Shown here: positions 20,466 through 29,899 of the stretch, piece after piece
Layout: the number at the start of each line of letters is the position of its first letter
Position numbering within the stretch: position 1 is the stretch's first letter
Source of the DNA: Pedobacter sp. D749
GTDB taxonomy: Bacteria; Bacteroidota; Bacteroidia; Sphingobacteriales; Sphingobacteriaceae
Direction of reading: 5' to 3'
Assembly: GCF_019317285.1 (NCBI RefSeq)
Contig: NZ_CP079218.1
Location: forward strand, 3,968,001-4,032,000
DNA length: 64,000 nt
Position numbers and translations under genes: made by a program
Notes under the pieces: model-generated
What the model saw: the letters and a program-made list of their open reading frames with translations, nothing else
Databases searched by the model: none
What the model was told of the DNA's origin: nothing

Positions 20466-22100
20466 ATGCTTAAAGGATTTTTTAACGTACCTACCCCGGT
20501 TAACGAGCCCATTAACAGCTATGCGCCAGGTACAAAAGAACGTTCTCTTTTAAAGGAGGCTATTTCCGAAGCGCGTGCTAAACAATTGGATATTCCGATG
20601 TTTATTGGCGGACAAGAGGTACATACTCAAAATAAAAAGAAAGTAGTAGCTCCGCACGATCATCAACATGTACTGGCTACCTTCAGTTATGGCGATAAAA
20701 ACCATGTAAAACAAGCCATAGATGCTGCTTTGGCCGCCAAGGCAGATTGGGAAGCTTTAGCCTGGGAACACAGAGCTGCTATTTTTATGAAAGCTGCTGA
20801 TTTGTTTGCTACAAAGTACCGCTACCAAATTAATGCGGCAACCATGCTTGGACAAAGTAAAAATGCCTATCAGGCTGAAATTGATGCTGCTTGCGAACTG
20901 GTAGATTTCTTGCGTTTTAATGTAAGTTATATGCAGGATATTTATGGCCAACAGCCGCCTGTATCGCCAAATGGCATGTGGAACAGAACGGAACAACGGC
21001 CTTTAGAGGGTTTTATATTTGCTTTAACACCTTTCAACTTTACCGCAATTGCCGGTAATTTACCTTCTTGTGTAGCCATGATGGGTAATGTGGTGGTATG
21101 GAAACCTGCCGATACCCAGGTTTATGCGGCTAATGTAATTATGAATGTTTTCCGTGAAGCAGGCTTACCTGACGGTGTAATTAATCTTATTTTTGCAGAT
21201 GGTCCTGAAGTTGGCGATGTGGTTTTTAATCATGCTGATTTTGCAGGCATTCACTTTACAGGCTCAACAAAAGTTTTTCAGGAAATCTGGAAAACAATCG
21301 GAACAAACATCCATAAATACAAATCATATCCACGCATCGTTGGTGAAACCGGTGGTAAAGATTTTATTTTGGTTCACCCAAGTGCAGATGTTGCAGCTTC
21401 GGCTACTGCTATTGTACGTGGTGCTTTTGAATACCAAGGACAAAAATGTTCTGCTGCCAGCCGTACTTATATCCCACAAAGCCTGTGGCCTGAGATTAAA
21501 AAATTAATGATCAGAGATTTAGCTTCATTTAAAATGGGCGGAACAGAAGATTTCGGTAACTTTATTAATGCAGTTATTGATGAGCGTTCTTTCGATAAAC
21601 TGGCTAAATACATCGATCAGGCTAAAAAAGATAAAGGTGTAGAAGTTATTGCCGGTGGCAACTATGATAAGAGCAAAGGTTATTTCATTGAACCTACTGT
21701 TCTAGTGGTTGACGATCCAAAATATACCACCATGTGTGAGGAACTTTTTGGTCCGGTACTATCTGTTTACGTATACGAAGATCAGGAATTTGACCAGATT
21801 TTAGAAATAATTGACACCACTTCACCCTATGCCTTAACGGGAGCTATTTTATCACAAGATAGATATGCTATAGAAAAAGCAAGTTATGCCTTACGCAACT
21901 CAGCTGGTAATTTTTACATTAACGACAAATGTACAGGTGCCGTAGTTGGGCAACAACCATTTGGTGGAGCAAGAGGATCAGGTACCAACGATAAAGCCGG
22001 GGCAATGATTAATTTATTGCGTTGGGTTTCTCCACGTACCATTAAAGAAACTTTTAATCCCCCAACTGATTACCGTTATCCATTCTTAGCAGAAGATTAA
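20466..22100 (+). CDS. pruA: L-glutamate gamma-semialdehyde dehydrogenase (1-pyrroline-5-carboxylate dehydrogenase)
   Basis: 544 residues, an aldehyde dehydrogenase of the P5C dehydrogenase type. Visible are the NAD-binding and active-site segments: PFNFTAIAGNLPS, HFTGSTKVF, VGETGGKDF (catalytic Glu region) and YQGQKCSAASRTY (nucleophile Cys), and the C-terminal QQPFGGARGSGTNDKAG. It oxidises glutamate semialdehyde to glutamate in proline and arginine breakdown. A stand-alone gene with its own promoter and terminator; no proline dehydrogenase is fused or adjacent. Confidence 0.95.
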   Translation: MLKGFFNVPTPVNEPINSYAPGTKERSLLKEAISEARAKQLDIPMFIGGQEVHTQNKKKVVAPHDHQHVLATFSYGDKNHVKQAIDAALAAKADWEALAWEHRAAIFMKAADLFATKYRYQINAATMLGQSKNAYQAEIDAACELVDFLRFNVSYMQDIYGQQPPVSPNGMWNRTEQRPLEGFIFALTPFNFTAIAGNLPSCVAMMGNVVVWKPADTQVYAANVIMNVFREAGLPDGVINLIFADGPEVGDVVFNHADFAGIHFTGSTKVFQEIWKTIGTNIHKYKSYPRIVGETGGKDFILVHPSADVAASATAIVRGAFEYQGQKCSAASRTYIPQSLWPEIKKLMIRDLASFKMGGTEDFGNFINAVIDERSFDKLAKYIDQAKKDKGVEVIAGGNYDKSKGYFIEPTVLVVDDPKYTTMCEELFGPVLSVYVYEDQEFDQILEIIDTTSPYALTGAILSQDRYAIEKASYALRNSAGNFYINDKCTGAVVGQQPFGGARGSGTNDKAGAMINLLRWVSPRTIKETFNPPTDYRYPFLAED

Positions 22101-22112
22101 TATTAAATACCA

Positions 22113-22140
22113 GGCCAGACATCATTGTCTGGCCTTTTTT
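22113..22140 (+). terminator. intrinsic terminator after the P5C dehydrogenase gene
   Basis: GGCCAGAC / GTCTGGCC stem with a 6-nt loop followed by six T (seven including the next bases), 12 bp after the stop codon. Confidence 0.85.
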
Positions 22141-22275
22141 ATGTGTATGATCCTCATTTGCAATGAAGATGAGGAGAAAAAGCGATTGCACCACATAAAT
22201 TTATCAAATACGATCTACCCAAAGATAAAACCAATCTTCTTTTTTACTGTTCTATATAATAGCTTAAATAAGACC

Positions 22276-22536
22276 ATGGAAAACAAAAAAGAAAACAACG
22301 AAAATCTCGAAAATAAAGACATCGAAAATACTGCCGATAAAAGCAATATGCCCGATCAATTGGTGCCCCGCCACCGCAGCAACGATAATGAAAAGAAAAA
22401 TACGGTAGAAAGCGATGCCGGTAACTTGGGTAGAAATTTTGGAAGAGGCGATTTTGGATCCGAAGAAGCCAGAGAAGATGCCGAAAAAGGCAATAAAGGC
22501 CATGCCGGCAATATGCCGAACAGTACAGAAAAATGA
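22276..22536 (+). CDS. small hydrophilic protein of unknown function
   Basis: 86 residues, extremely polar (Asn, Glu, Lys, Asp, Gly) without hydrophobic segments, so probably disordered. It contains GNLGRNFGRGDFGSEEAR. An upstream in-frame extension exists, but this ATG gives a compositionally uniform protein. Not recognised. It is followed by an imperfect GAAAGCT/AGCTTTC inverted repeat (22533-22565) in the convergent gap with the carbonic anhydrase gene. Confidence 0.6.
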   Translation: MENKKENNENLENKDIENTADKSNMPDQLVPRHRSNDNEKKNTVESDAGNLGRNFGRGDFGSEEAREDAEKGNKGHAGNMPNSTEK

Positions 22537-22599
22537 AAGCTCCCGATGTAAAACCGGAAGCTTTCCCTAACAACTAAAAAATAATACCTATGGGGTGTT

Positions 22600-23256
22600 T
22601 TATCCTACCTTAAAAGCAGGGGCAACATCATCAAGACAGTTACAAGTTACTTTCAGGTCTTTGATGATTCCTGTTTTTAGGCTATAAACCCAGGCATGTA
22701 CAGCTAATTCCTGACCATTTGCCCAGGCACTTTGTACAATCGAAGTATTGGTCACATTTGCAGCGCCTTCAATGGCATTTAACTCCACTAAACGGTCAAA
22801 TCTCTGATCAGGATCCTTGATCGTAGCCATTTCACGTTCGTGGGTACGGTACACATCGCGAATATTTCTCAGCCAGTTATCAATAATCCCCACTTGTTTA
22901 TTGCCCAAAGCAGCTTTAACACCACCGCAACCATAATGGCCGCAAACAATAACATGTTTAACCTTTAATACATTAATAGAATAATCCAGTACTGAAAGCA
23001 GGTTCATATCCGTATGTACAACCACATTGGCTATGTTTCTATGCACAAAAATGTCACCTGGTCTGGTATTCGTAATCTGATTGGCCGGTACACGGCTATC
23101 TGAACAGCCGATCCATAAAACCGGTGGGCTCTGACCTTCTGATAATTTATCAAAAAAAGCAGGATCGTTGTCTATTGTATCTTTAACCCAGTCTTTATTA
23201 CCCTGTAATAAGTTCTCGTAAGTTATATCTTTTGTATCTAATGTTTTTGCGCACAT
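22600..23256 (-). CDS. beta-carbonic anhydrase
   Basis: 218 residues. Zinc ligands of beta-class enzymes: C51 in IGCSDSRV, H107 and C110 in GHYGCGG, with the D53-R55 pair. It interconverts CO2 and bicarbonate. It starts 2 bp after the SulP transporter gene and is cotranscribed with it, so the pair probably supplies or balances cytoplasmic bicarbonate. No signal peptide, so it is cytoplasmic. Confidence 0.95.
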   Translation of the reverse strand: MCAKTLDTKDITYENLLQGNKDWVKDTIDNDPAFFDKLSEGQSPPVLWIGCSDSRVPANQITNTRPGDIFVHRNIANVVVHTDMNLLSVLDYSINVLKVKHVIVCGHYGCGGVKAALGNKQVGIIDNWLRNIRDVYRTHEREMATIKDPDQRFDRLVELNAIEGAANVTNTSIVQSAWANGQELAVHAWVYSLKTGIIKDLKVTCNCLDDVAPAFKVG

Positions 23257-23258
23257 AA

Positions 23259-24866
23259 CTATAATTTATTAATGTCTTCTTCTACTGTTATATTTAATTT
23301 TGGTACTGTATAATGTTTTTGGATATTCTCCAGGGTTACGATAATACCTTTTGTATAAGCATTATGTTTATAATTGTAAATGGTTTCCAATACATCAGGA
23401 TCAATATACCTGGCATTCGAACCATCAATAATTACATTTGTTTCTTTAGGGATATTCGTTAAAACTACCTGTATCGCTGCTTTATTTAAAAATGAAACCT
23501 CTTCTGCTAGTTTAATCCTGATATTCTTTTTGTCGCCTTCGTTCGTTATCCTGTAAAAAAAGGGGTTGCGCATATTGGTCCGTAATAAATAAAAAACCGA
23601 AACCAACATACCCACAGCCACACCTTTTAACAGATCGGTAAATAATACCGCCAATACTGTAACCACAAATGGTACAAACTGATCCCAGCCTTTGTGGTAC
23701 ATGTGTTTAAATAAACTGATCCTGGTTAACTTGTATCCCGTTACCAAAAGAATTGCGGCTAAACACGATAATGGAATCATGTTAATGAGCCCTGGAATAA
23801 ATAACAGTGACAATAACAACCAGATACCATGAAAAATAGCCGCCATCTTGGTTCTGCCACCAGCCCCTACATTTGCCGAACTCCGCACGATTACCGATGT
23901 CATAGGCAAACCGCCCACCATACCGCTTGTAATGTTACCTAAACCCTGGGCAATTAACTCTCTGTTTGTTGGCGATACACGTTTAATCGGATCGATTTTA
24001 TCCACAGCCTCAATACTGAGTAAAGTTTCTAAACTCGCTACAACAGCAATGGTTACGGCTACTATATACACATTTTTATTGGCCAGCTGAGAAAAATCGG
24101 GCATCGTAAATAGCCCCAAAAATTCGCCGAAACCATTTACTACCGGGATTTTCACCATTTGATCAGCACGTAAAGGATGATCTGTCCCGGCAAAAAGTAT
24201 AGTTCCAAGAACTCCTAAAGTTACCACCAATAATGGAGCAGGTACAACCGCCAATTTTGGAAACTTAGGCCACAAAATCAAAATAGCTATTGATAACAGA
24301 CTGATAACTACTGCCGCCAAACTAAAATGGCTTATTGCTGCACTAATCGCAGAAAAAGTGTTTTCGTGATCTTGTTGAAAGAAACCTTCGTCGCCAGTAA
24401 AATCGGTATCAACGCCCAATGCATGCGGTAATTGTTTTAAGATTAAAATCAGTCCGATGGCAGCAAGCATTCCCTCAATTACGCTCGAAGGGAAGTAATT
24501 TCCAATGGTTCCGGCTTTAACCAGGCCTAAAACCATCTGGAATACCCCTGCCAATACAACAGCAAGTAAAAATGTAGGATAGCTTCCTAATGAGGTTATT
24601 GCACCTAAAACAATAACCGTTAAACCTGCTGCAGGGCCACTAACACTTAATTGCGAGCCGCTAAAAGAGGCAACCACAATTCCCCCTATAATTCCGGTAA
24701 TTAAACCGGCAAATAAGGGTGCGCCAGAAGCTAAGGCAATACCCAAACATAGTGGTAAAGCCACTAAAAACACAACTATACTTGAAGGTAAATCTTTCTT
24801 TAAATTCTTTTTAAGAAAATATTTTTTCACGTCCGAACCTGAAAAGGCCGGGTTAAACTTTTGCAT
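23259..24866 (-). CDS. SulP-family anion transporter with STAS domain
   Basis: 535 residues: cytosolic N-terminus, 10-12 membrane helices (residues ~28-420) with the SulP segment LSVSGPAAGLTVIV and GGLPMTSVIVRSSANVGAGG, then a STAS-like domain (about 440-525, NVIIDGSNARYIDPDVLE). SulP proteins carry bicarbonate, sulfate or other anions; adjacency to carbonic anhydrase, a recurring gene pair, points to bicarbonate. On the minus strand CAAAAATA at 24928-24935 reads TATTTTTG, a possible -7 element. Confidence 0.93.
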   Translation of the reverse strand: MQKFNPAFSGSDVKKYFLKKNLKKDLPSSIVVFLVALPLCLGIALASGAPLFAGLITGIIGGIVVASFSGSQLSVSGPAAGLTVIVLGAITSLGSYPTFLLAVVLAGVFQMVLGLVKAGTIGNYFPSSVIEGMLAAIGLILILKQLPHALGVDTDFTGDEGFFQQDHENTFSAISAAISHFSLAAVVISLLSIAILILWPKFPKLAVVPAPLLVVTLGVLGTILFAGTDHPLRADQMVKIPVVNGFGEFLGLFTMPDFSQLANKNVYIVAVTIAVVASLETLLSIEAVDKIDPIKRVSPTNRELIAQGLGNITSGMVGGLPMTSVIVRSSANVGAGGRTKMAAIFHGIWLLLSLLFIPGLINMIPLSCLAAILLVTGYKLTRISLFKHMYHKGWDQFVPFVVTVLAVLFTDLLKGVAVGMLVSVFYLLRTNMRNPFFYRITNEGDKKNIRIKLAEEVSFLNKAAIQVVLTNIPKETNVIIDGSNARYIDPDVLETIYNYKHNAYTKGIIVTLENIQKHYTVPKLNITVEEDINKL

Positions 24867-25016
24867 AACGATATAATTATCTAGTAAATTTTAACGAATA
24901 AAATCGCAGGGGATAAAAAACAAGCTACAAAAATAATTTACGTACTACATAAATTTAAACATAGCAATAACGCCCAATACCATTGAGCAGGCAATTTATA
25001 CCCCAAAAAATAATGA

Positions 25017-25361
25017 CTAGATAAAGTTAGGCGGAGGTGTTGGTACAGTAGGGTGATATGGGTCTACATATCTTTTAAAATGTTCTATAAAACTGCTCTT
25101 CAAAAAGAAATGGCTGGAAGAGAACTCGTAAGAAAAGATAGGATGATTAAGCTCGATGAGTTTGAAATCGGTAAACTTTGCAGTGTCTTTGGCGGCATCC
25201 TTTCCGCCTTCATGCTCTAACTCAATTTGCATGATTACAGCATTCATAATTTCCTTGTCAATACTCGTAAAAAATACCGGCGCTCCAGATATACCCATCT
25301 TCGACATGAAGATGACCATAAAAGTGGCAACGATTAAATACTTGTATTTCCTAAAAAACAT
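25017..25361 (-). CDS. hypothetical protein with N-terminal membrane segment
   Basis: 114 residues. A basic start (MFFRKYKY) and a hydrophobic stretch (LIVATFMVIFMSKMG) look like a signal or anchor; the rest is mixed, with an acidic patch (ELEHEGGKDAAKD) and a Pro-rich end TVPTPPPNFI. Not recognised. It stands alone, codirectional with the SulP gene 150 bp downstream. The codon usage looks ordinary for the window. Confidence 0.6.
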   Translation of the reverse strand: MFFRKYKYLIVATFMVIFMSKMGISGAPVFFTSIDKEIMNAVIMQIELEHEGGKDAAKDTAKFTDFKLIELNHPIFSYEFSSSHFFLKSSFIEHFKRYVDPYHPTVPTPPPNFI

Positions 25362-25977
25362 TTAATTTCTAATGCTATTTTAATTCTTATGATTACAAAA
25401 GTAAACGGATTATTGGTTTTTCAATACTTTAAGCTGTAAAAAAAATGTAATTTAAGTAAAATGCAGGCACCTTTCAAGCAAAAACAGGGTTCTTTATAAC
25501 TTTTGAAAACAGTTGGTTCCATTATTATCGGTTAGTTCAGTCCTGCCATCCGCTAAATCTTTTTGGCAAAATTAACTATAATTCAAAATCAATTGAAGCC
25601 AAAAAGGATATCGCTTCTATCAGGTTTAGTTAACAACAACCTGCTCCAAACCGTACTATTTTACCTGTAGGCGAATGAAAGATTTGAGTATCGTGCACTC
25701 AGCCTAGGTTAAATAAACCCGATTGCCGGGAAGAGCTTCCGATTCTTCATCGGAACTCGTACCAAAAAGCGGGACCAAACCTGCCAAAAGCAAAGAACCA
25801 ACCGTTTCCAAATATTTATATTTTTTTTCCTTTTAGGAAATGAATGGTCAGTATTTCATAGATGTTGTAGCCTCGTCATCTGTTTTACCTAACATCGCGT
25901 GCTTTGAATAAAATAATACCTCGCTTACCTTGCATTACCACTAGTAATTTTTAATTTTAAAACCTCATCGCATTGCA
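25362..25977. other. long intergenic region, no gene found
   Basis: About 615 bp without a credible frame on either strand. It contains an imperfect hairpin around 25731-25762 (GAGCTTCCGATTCTTCATCG, then GAACTC) and a run of T at 25828-25835, and otherwise mixed AT-rich text. It resembles the dispersed non-coding filler of related genomes, but a single window cannot prove repetition. No riboswitch class was recognised upstream of the carboxylase gene. Confidence 0.5.
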
Positions 25978-27519
25978 ATGGATAAAAAAATAGCATTACT
26001 CAAAGATAAAATCAACCAGGCCAATCTTGGCGGCGGACAGGCCCGTATCGACAGTCAGCATAAAAAAGGTAAACTTACGGCCCGCGAGCGTATCCATTTT
26101 TTAATGGATGAAGGCAGCTTCGAAGAAATTGGCATGATGGTGATCCACAGAAGCACCGACTTTGGCATGGAACGCGAAAAATACCTGGGCGATGGTGTGG
26201 TAACGGGTTATGGAACAATTAATGGCAGATTAACCTATGTTTTCTCTCAGGATTTCACCGTGTTTGGCGGTTCACTTTCTGAAACCCATGCCGAAAAAAT
26301 CTGCAAGCTAATGGATATGGCCATGAAAAATGGTGCGCCATTAATCGGCTTAAATGATAGTGGTGGTGCGCGTATCCAGGAAGGTGTTGTTTCTTTGGGC
26401 GGTTATGCCGATATCTTTTATAAAAATGTACAGGCTTCGGGTGTAATTCCGCAGCTCTCGGCCATAATGGGACCATGCGCAGGTGGAGCTGTTTATTCGC
26501 CCGCCATTACCGATTTTATTTTGATGGTAGAAAATACTTCTTATATGTTTGTTACCGGTCCAAATGTGGTTAAAACAGTAACACACGAAGAAGTAACTTC
26601 AGAAGAATTAGGCGGTGCCAGCACACATGCTACAAAATCGGGCGTTACCCATTTTGCCTGTGCCAATGAAATTGAGGCTATTAATCATGTAAAGAAACTA
26701 TTGAGTTATATGCCGCAAAACTGTGAAGAGATAGCCGATCCTTTACCTTACGAAGCAGCTGATGAAAGCCGGCCAGCACTCAATACTTTTATGCCAGAAA
26801 ATGCTTCACAGCCTTACGACATACGTGAAGTAATTGCTGCCGTGGCCGATGCCGATAGCTTTTTAGAAGTACATGCCACTTATGCAGAAAATATTGTAGT
26901 GGGTTTTGCCCGCCTTGCAGGGCGAAGTATTGGTATCGTAGCCAATCAGCCTGCTTATTTGGCAGGTGTTTTAGATAGCAATTCTTCTACCAAAGCAGCA
27001 CGTTTTGTCCGCTTTTGCGATTGTTTTAATATTCCGTTATTGGTATTTGAAGATGTGCCAGGATTTTTACCAGGTACAGATCAGGAATGGAATGGCATTA
27101 TCACCAACGGTGCAAAATTATTGTATGCATTTAGTGAAGCTACTGTACCACGCATCACTGTAATTACCAGAAAAGCATACGGCGGTGCTTATGATGTGAT
27201 GAACAGCAAACATATTGGTGCAGATATGAACTACGCCTGGCCAAGTGCTGAAATTGCCGTGATGGGAGCAAAAGGTGCCGCAGAAATTATTTTTAAACGG
27301 GAAATTACTTCAGCAGAAAACCCTGAAGAAAAATGGCTGGAGAAAGAAAAATTATATTCAGATATCTTTGCCAACCCTTATCGTGCTGCAGAACGTGGCT
27401 TTGTTGATGAAGTGATTGAACCAGCTCAAACCCGTATAAAGTTGATAAAAGCCTTTAAGATGTTGGAAAATAAGGTGGTGAATAATCCACGAAAAAAACA
27501 TGGAAATATACCTTTGTAA
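25978..27519 (+). CDS. acyl-CoA carboxylase, carboxyltransferase beta subunit (propionyl/methylmalonyl type)
   Basis: 513 residues, full length for the PccB/MmdA family. N-terminal crotonase-like half with GLNDSGGARIQEGV and MGPCAGGAVYSPA (oxyanion loop), C-terminal half with FEDVPGFLPGTDQEWNGII and KAYGGAYDVMNSK. It transfers carboxyl from biotin to propionyl-CoA or acetyl-CoA, or decarboxylates methylmalonyl-CoA in sodium-pump complexes. No biotin carrier or biotin carboxylase is adjacent, so the complex partners lie elsewhere. Confidence 0.94.
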   Translation: MDKKIALLKDKINQANLGGGQARIDSQHKKGKLTARERIHFLMDEGSFEEIGMMVIHRSTDFGMEREKYLGDGVVTGYGTINGRLTYVFSQDFTVFGGSLSETHAEKICKLMDMAMKNGAPLIGLNDSGGARIQEGVVSLGGYADIFYKNVQASGVIPQLSAIMGPCAGGAVYSPAITDFILMVENTSYMFVTGPNVVKTVTHEEVTSEELGGASTHATKSGVTHFACANEIEAINHVKKLLSYMPQNCEEIADPLPYEAADESRPALNTFMPENASQPYDIREVIAAVADADSFLEVHATYAENIVVGFARLAGRSIGIVANQPAYLAGVLDSNSSTKAARFVRFCDCFNIPLLVFEDVPGFLPGTDQEWNGIITNGAKLLYAFSEATVPRITVITRKAYGGAYDVMNSKHIGADMNYAWPSAEIAVMGAKGAAEIIFKREITSAENPEEKWLEKEKLYSDIFANPYRAAERGFVDEVIEPAQTRIKLIKAFKMLENKVVNNPRKKHGNIPL

Positions 27520-27646
27520 GGATGGAAGATGGACAAAGTAAGATGGTAAATGGATTGACTCCACCATCATCCATTTTTATATTAAACGTTTTACATATCC
27601 AACTCCATCATCCATCTTACATTATTTACATCTTACATAACCTTAC
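27520..27646. repeat. intergenic quasi-repeat (GGATGGAAGATGG / CCATCATCCATC family)
   Basis: The gap consists of short imperfect word repeats: GATGGAAGATGG and AGATGGTAAATGG, then the complementary family CCACCATCATCCA and CTCCATCATCCATC, and CTTACATTATTTACATCTTA with CATAACCTTACAT. It could fold as a long imperfect hairpin. Similar gaps occur at 2743, 9441, 29844, 44500, 55667 and 61501. Confidence 0.6.
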
Positions 27647-28807
27647 ATGTTAAAACGAGCGGATATTCTTCTCATGGCTTTTTGCACAGGCCTGATTGTT
27701 GCAAATATTTACTACTGCCAGCCTTTGGTCATCTTAATTGCAAAAGAGTTTAATCTTACTGAAACCGATGCAGGAAAAATTACCTACCTCACCCAGATCG
27801 GTTATGCTTTAGGTCTTTTCCTTTTAGTACCACTAGGCGATATGTTCGAGCGTAAAAAACAGATCCTCATTATTACCGGACTTGCAATCTTCGCCTTACT
27901 GGTTGCCGCGGTTTCGCATACCTTTTTTGTACTGGAAGTTGCATCAATTTTAATTGGTGCCTGCTCTATTGTACCCCAATTGATTTTGCCCTTAGCGGCT
28001 AATTTAAGTACAGATGAGAATCGCGGAGCCAACATTGGAATGATTATGAGTGGTTTGTTGGTTGGGATTTTAGCCTCACGCGCAGTAAGTGGCAGTATTG
28101 GCTTTTGGCTGGGTTGGAGAGCCGTTTATTATATGGCTGCAGGAATTTGTGGCATGCTCATTCTTTTAATGGCCAAACGTTTTCCACAAAGTTATCCTGC
28201 TTTTAAAGGGTCCTATAAAGAACTCATGCGATCAATGTTCAGCTACATTAAAACCCAACCCGTATTAAGGGAGACTTCGATTATTAACTTCCTGGCATTC
28301 GCCATTATTAGTGCATTCTGGACAACCATGGTATTATTCCTAGCTAATCCACCCTTTAATTTACAGACTTTACAGATCGGGTTATTTGGAATTGCAGGGG
28401 CTGCGGGTGCATTGGCCGCCCCATTAGTTGGAAAATTAAGCGATGGTAACAATCCACGCAAAAACTTAATGATTGGTTTTATATTACAAATCGTTAGTAT
28501 CGCCTTGTTTTATTTTACCGGCAGCCATTTATATCTGTTTGTAATCGGAATTGTATTGATCGATATCGGTCAGCAAGCCATACATGTAACCAACCAGACC
28601 CGAATTTACACCTTAATACCAGAAGCCAGAAACAGGCTAAATACCATTTTTATGTCGGTTAGTTTTATTGGCGCCAGCTGTGGCTCTGCCCTGGGTTTGT
28701 GGCTTTGGGGCCAGGGTGGATGGGAATTATTCTGTTATGGAATGACGGGTATAATTGTCCTTAATATTTCAATTTATCAGTTTTACGGAAGAAAAATAAA
28801 TAAATAA
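27647..28807 (+). CDS. MFS transporter (DHA1-like)
   Basis: 386 residues with 12 predicted helices. The motif between helices 2 and 3, PLGDMFERKKQI, corresponds to the MFS signature G(x)3-D-R/K-x-G-R/K-R/K in drug-efflux type carriers. The substrate is unknown; multidrug or sugar efflux are typical for this family. An 18-bp gap leads to the next gene, so cotranscription is likely. Confidence 0.9.
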   Translation: MLKRADILLMAFCTGLIVANIYYCQPLVILIAKEFNLTETDAGKITYLTQIGYALGLFLLVPLGDMFERKKQILIITGLAIFALLVAAVSHTFFVLEVASILIGACSIVPQLILPLAANLSTDENRGANIGMIMSGLLVGILASRAVSGSIGFWLGWRAVYYMAAGICGMLILLMAKRFPQSYPAFKGSYKELMRSMFSYIKTQPVLRETSIINFLAFAIISAFWTTMVLFLANPPFNLQTLQIGLFGIAGAAGALAAPLVGKLSDGNNPRKNLMIGFILQIVSIALFYFTGSHLYLFVIGIVLIDIGQQAIHVTNQTRIYTLIPEARNRLNTIFMSVSFIGASCGSALGLWLWGQGGWELFCYGMTGIIVLNISIYQFYGRKINK

Positions 28808-28824
28808 CCAATCATAAAAATTTC

Positions 28825-29427
28825 ATGAAATCTAAAAACGTAATCAAAACACTTTCAATCTTATTGATTTGCTTGACCATTTTAGGTAAAGCAAAAGCCC
28901 AGGACAGCACCAAAGTAGAACAGCCAACTGAAGTAAAGTCACTTAATAAAATAAGGTTGAGTCTTCTCTCACTACATTATGAACGGGAACAAAAAATAGG
29001 AAAACTCACCACAGTTTATGGAGGTGCAGGGTTGGCTGGTACTTTTCTAATAGAATACAATTATAATTACATGGTTGGGGGTAAAACCAAAACCTACTTT
29101 GATCTGGCACCAAACCTTTACGCAGGAATCAGAAAATATTATCATTTTGAAAACAGGATTAAAAAAGGGAAAAAAACCATCAACAATGCTTCTAATTATT
29201 TTGGGCTAGATGTAAGCAGTTATTTTTCTCCTTTAATTAAAGGTGGCAATCTCAATCAATACAATGTGGTAAATTGGGAGATCGGAATTACCCCGCAATG
29301 GGGTTTTCAACGCAGCATTGGCAAGAAAACAAATTTTGAGCTTTCATTGGGTCCAAATATGCGTATTAATAAATATCAAACCTATTATGGCATTGATGGA
29401 AGGATAGGCTTCAGCTTTTTATTATAA
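28825..29427 (+). CDS. secreted or outer-membrane beta-strand-rich protein of unknown function
   Basis: 200 residues: signal peptide (LSILLICLTILGKAKAQD), then alternating hydrophobic/aromatic strands (TTVYGGAGLAGTFLIEYNYN, WEIGITPQWGFQRSI, FELSLGPNMRIN) ending in an aromatic-rich strand with terminal IGFSFLL, as in small outer-membrane barrels. No specific family recognised. It follows the MFS gene by 18 bp and precedes the acetyltransferase by 3 bp. Confidence 0.72.
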   Translation: MKSKNVIKTLSILLICLTILGKAKAQDSTKVEQPTEVKSLNKIRLSLLSLHYEREQKIGKLTTVYGGAGLAGTFLIEYNYNYMVGGKTKTYFDLAPNLYAGIRKYYHFENRIKKGKKTINNASNYFGLDVSSYFSPLIKGGNLNQYNVVNWEIGITPQWGFQRSIGKKTNFELSLGPNMRINKYQTYYGIDGRIGFSFLL

Positions 29428-29429
29428 AT

Positions 29430-29843
29430 ATGGTTCAAATTGAGCAAATATTCCCATCGCTAACCTGGCGGATCAGGCATGAGGCGATGTATCCGGAATT
29501 ACCTTTTGATACGGTTAAACTTCCCGATGATTTTGACGGCATCCATTTTGGATTATACCTCGATCATAAATTAACTGGAGTAGTTTCTCTATTTCATGAT
29601 GGGGATGTTTATCAGTTCCGTAAACTGGCCATTCTGCCCGATACTCAAAATGCAGGTTACGGCTCACAACTAATGGACTATATCATTGATTTTTGTAAAA
29701 TTCAAAAAGCGACAAAACTATGGTGCAACGCACGTGTAAATGCTAAGGAATTTTATTTTAAATTTGGCTTCCACGAAACAGATAAAACCTTTTTTAAAGA
29801 TGGTTACGGTTTTGTAGTAATGGAAAAACAATTATCAAGTTAA
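29430..29843 (+). CDS. GNAT-family N-acetyltransferase
   Basis: 137 residues. Acetyl-CoA motif A is visible in FRKLAILPDTQNAGYGSQLM (the Q-N-x-G-Y-G loop), followed by the motif B segment NARVNAKEFYFKFGFHE. It acetylates an amine on an unknown substrate. It starts 3 bp after the preceding gene. Confidence 0.9.
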   Translation: MVQIEQIFPSLTWRIRHEAMYPELPFDTVKLPDDFDGIHFGLYLDHKLTGVVSLFHDGDVYQFRKLAILPDTQNAGYGSQLMDYIIDFCKIQKATKLWCNARVNAKEFYFKFGFHETDKTFFKDGYGFVVMEKQLSS

Positions 29844-29899
29844 GTTTAAAATGAGTATGAAGTCTCAAATCTGAATACTCAAATCTCATATCTATTAAA

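Noticed and set aside
25362..25977. Riboswitch (cobalamin, TPP or SAM) before the acyl-CoA carboxylase gene
   Set aside because: None of the conserved core boxes could be recognised; only a weak hairpin is present.
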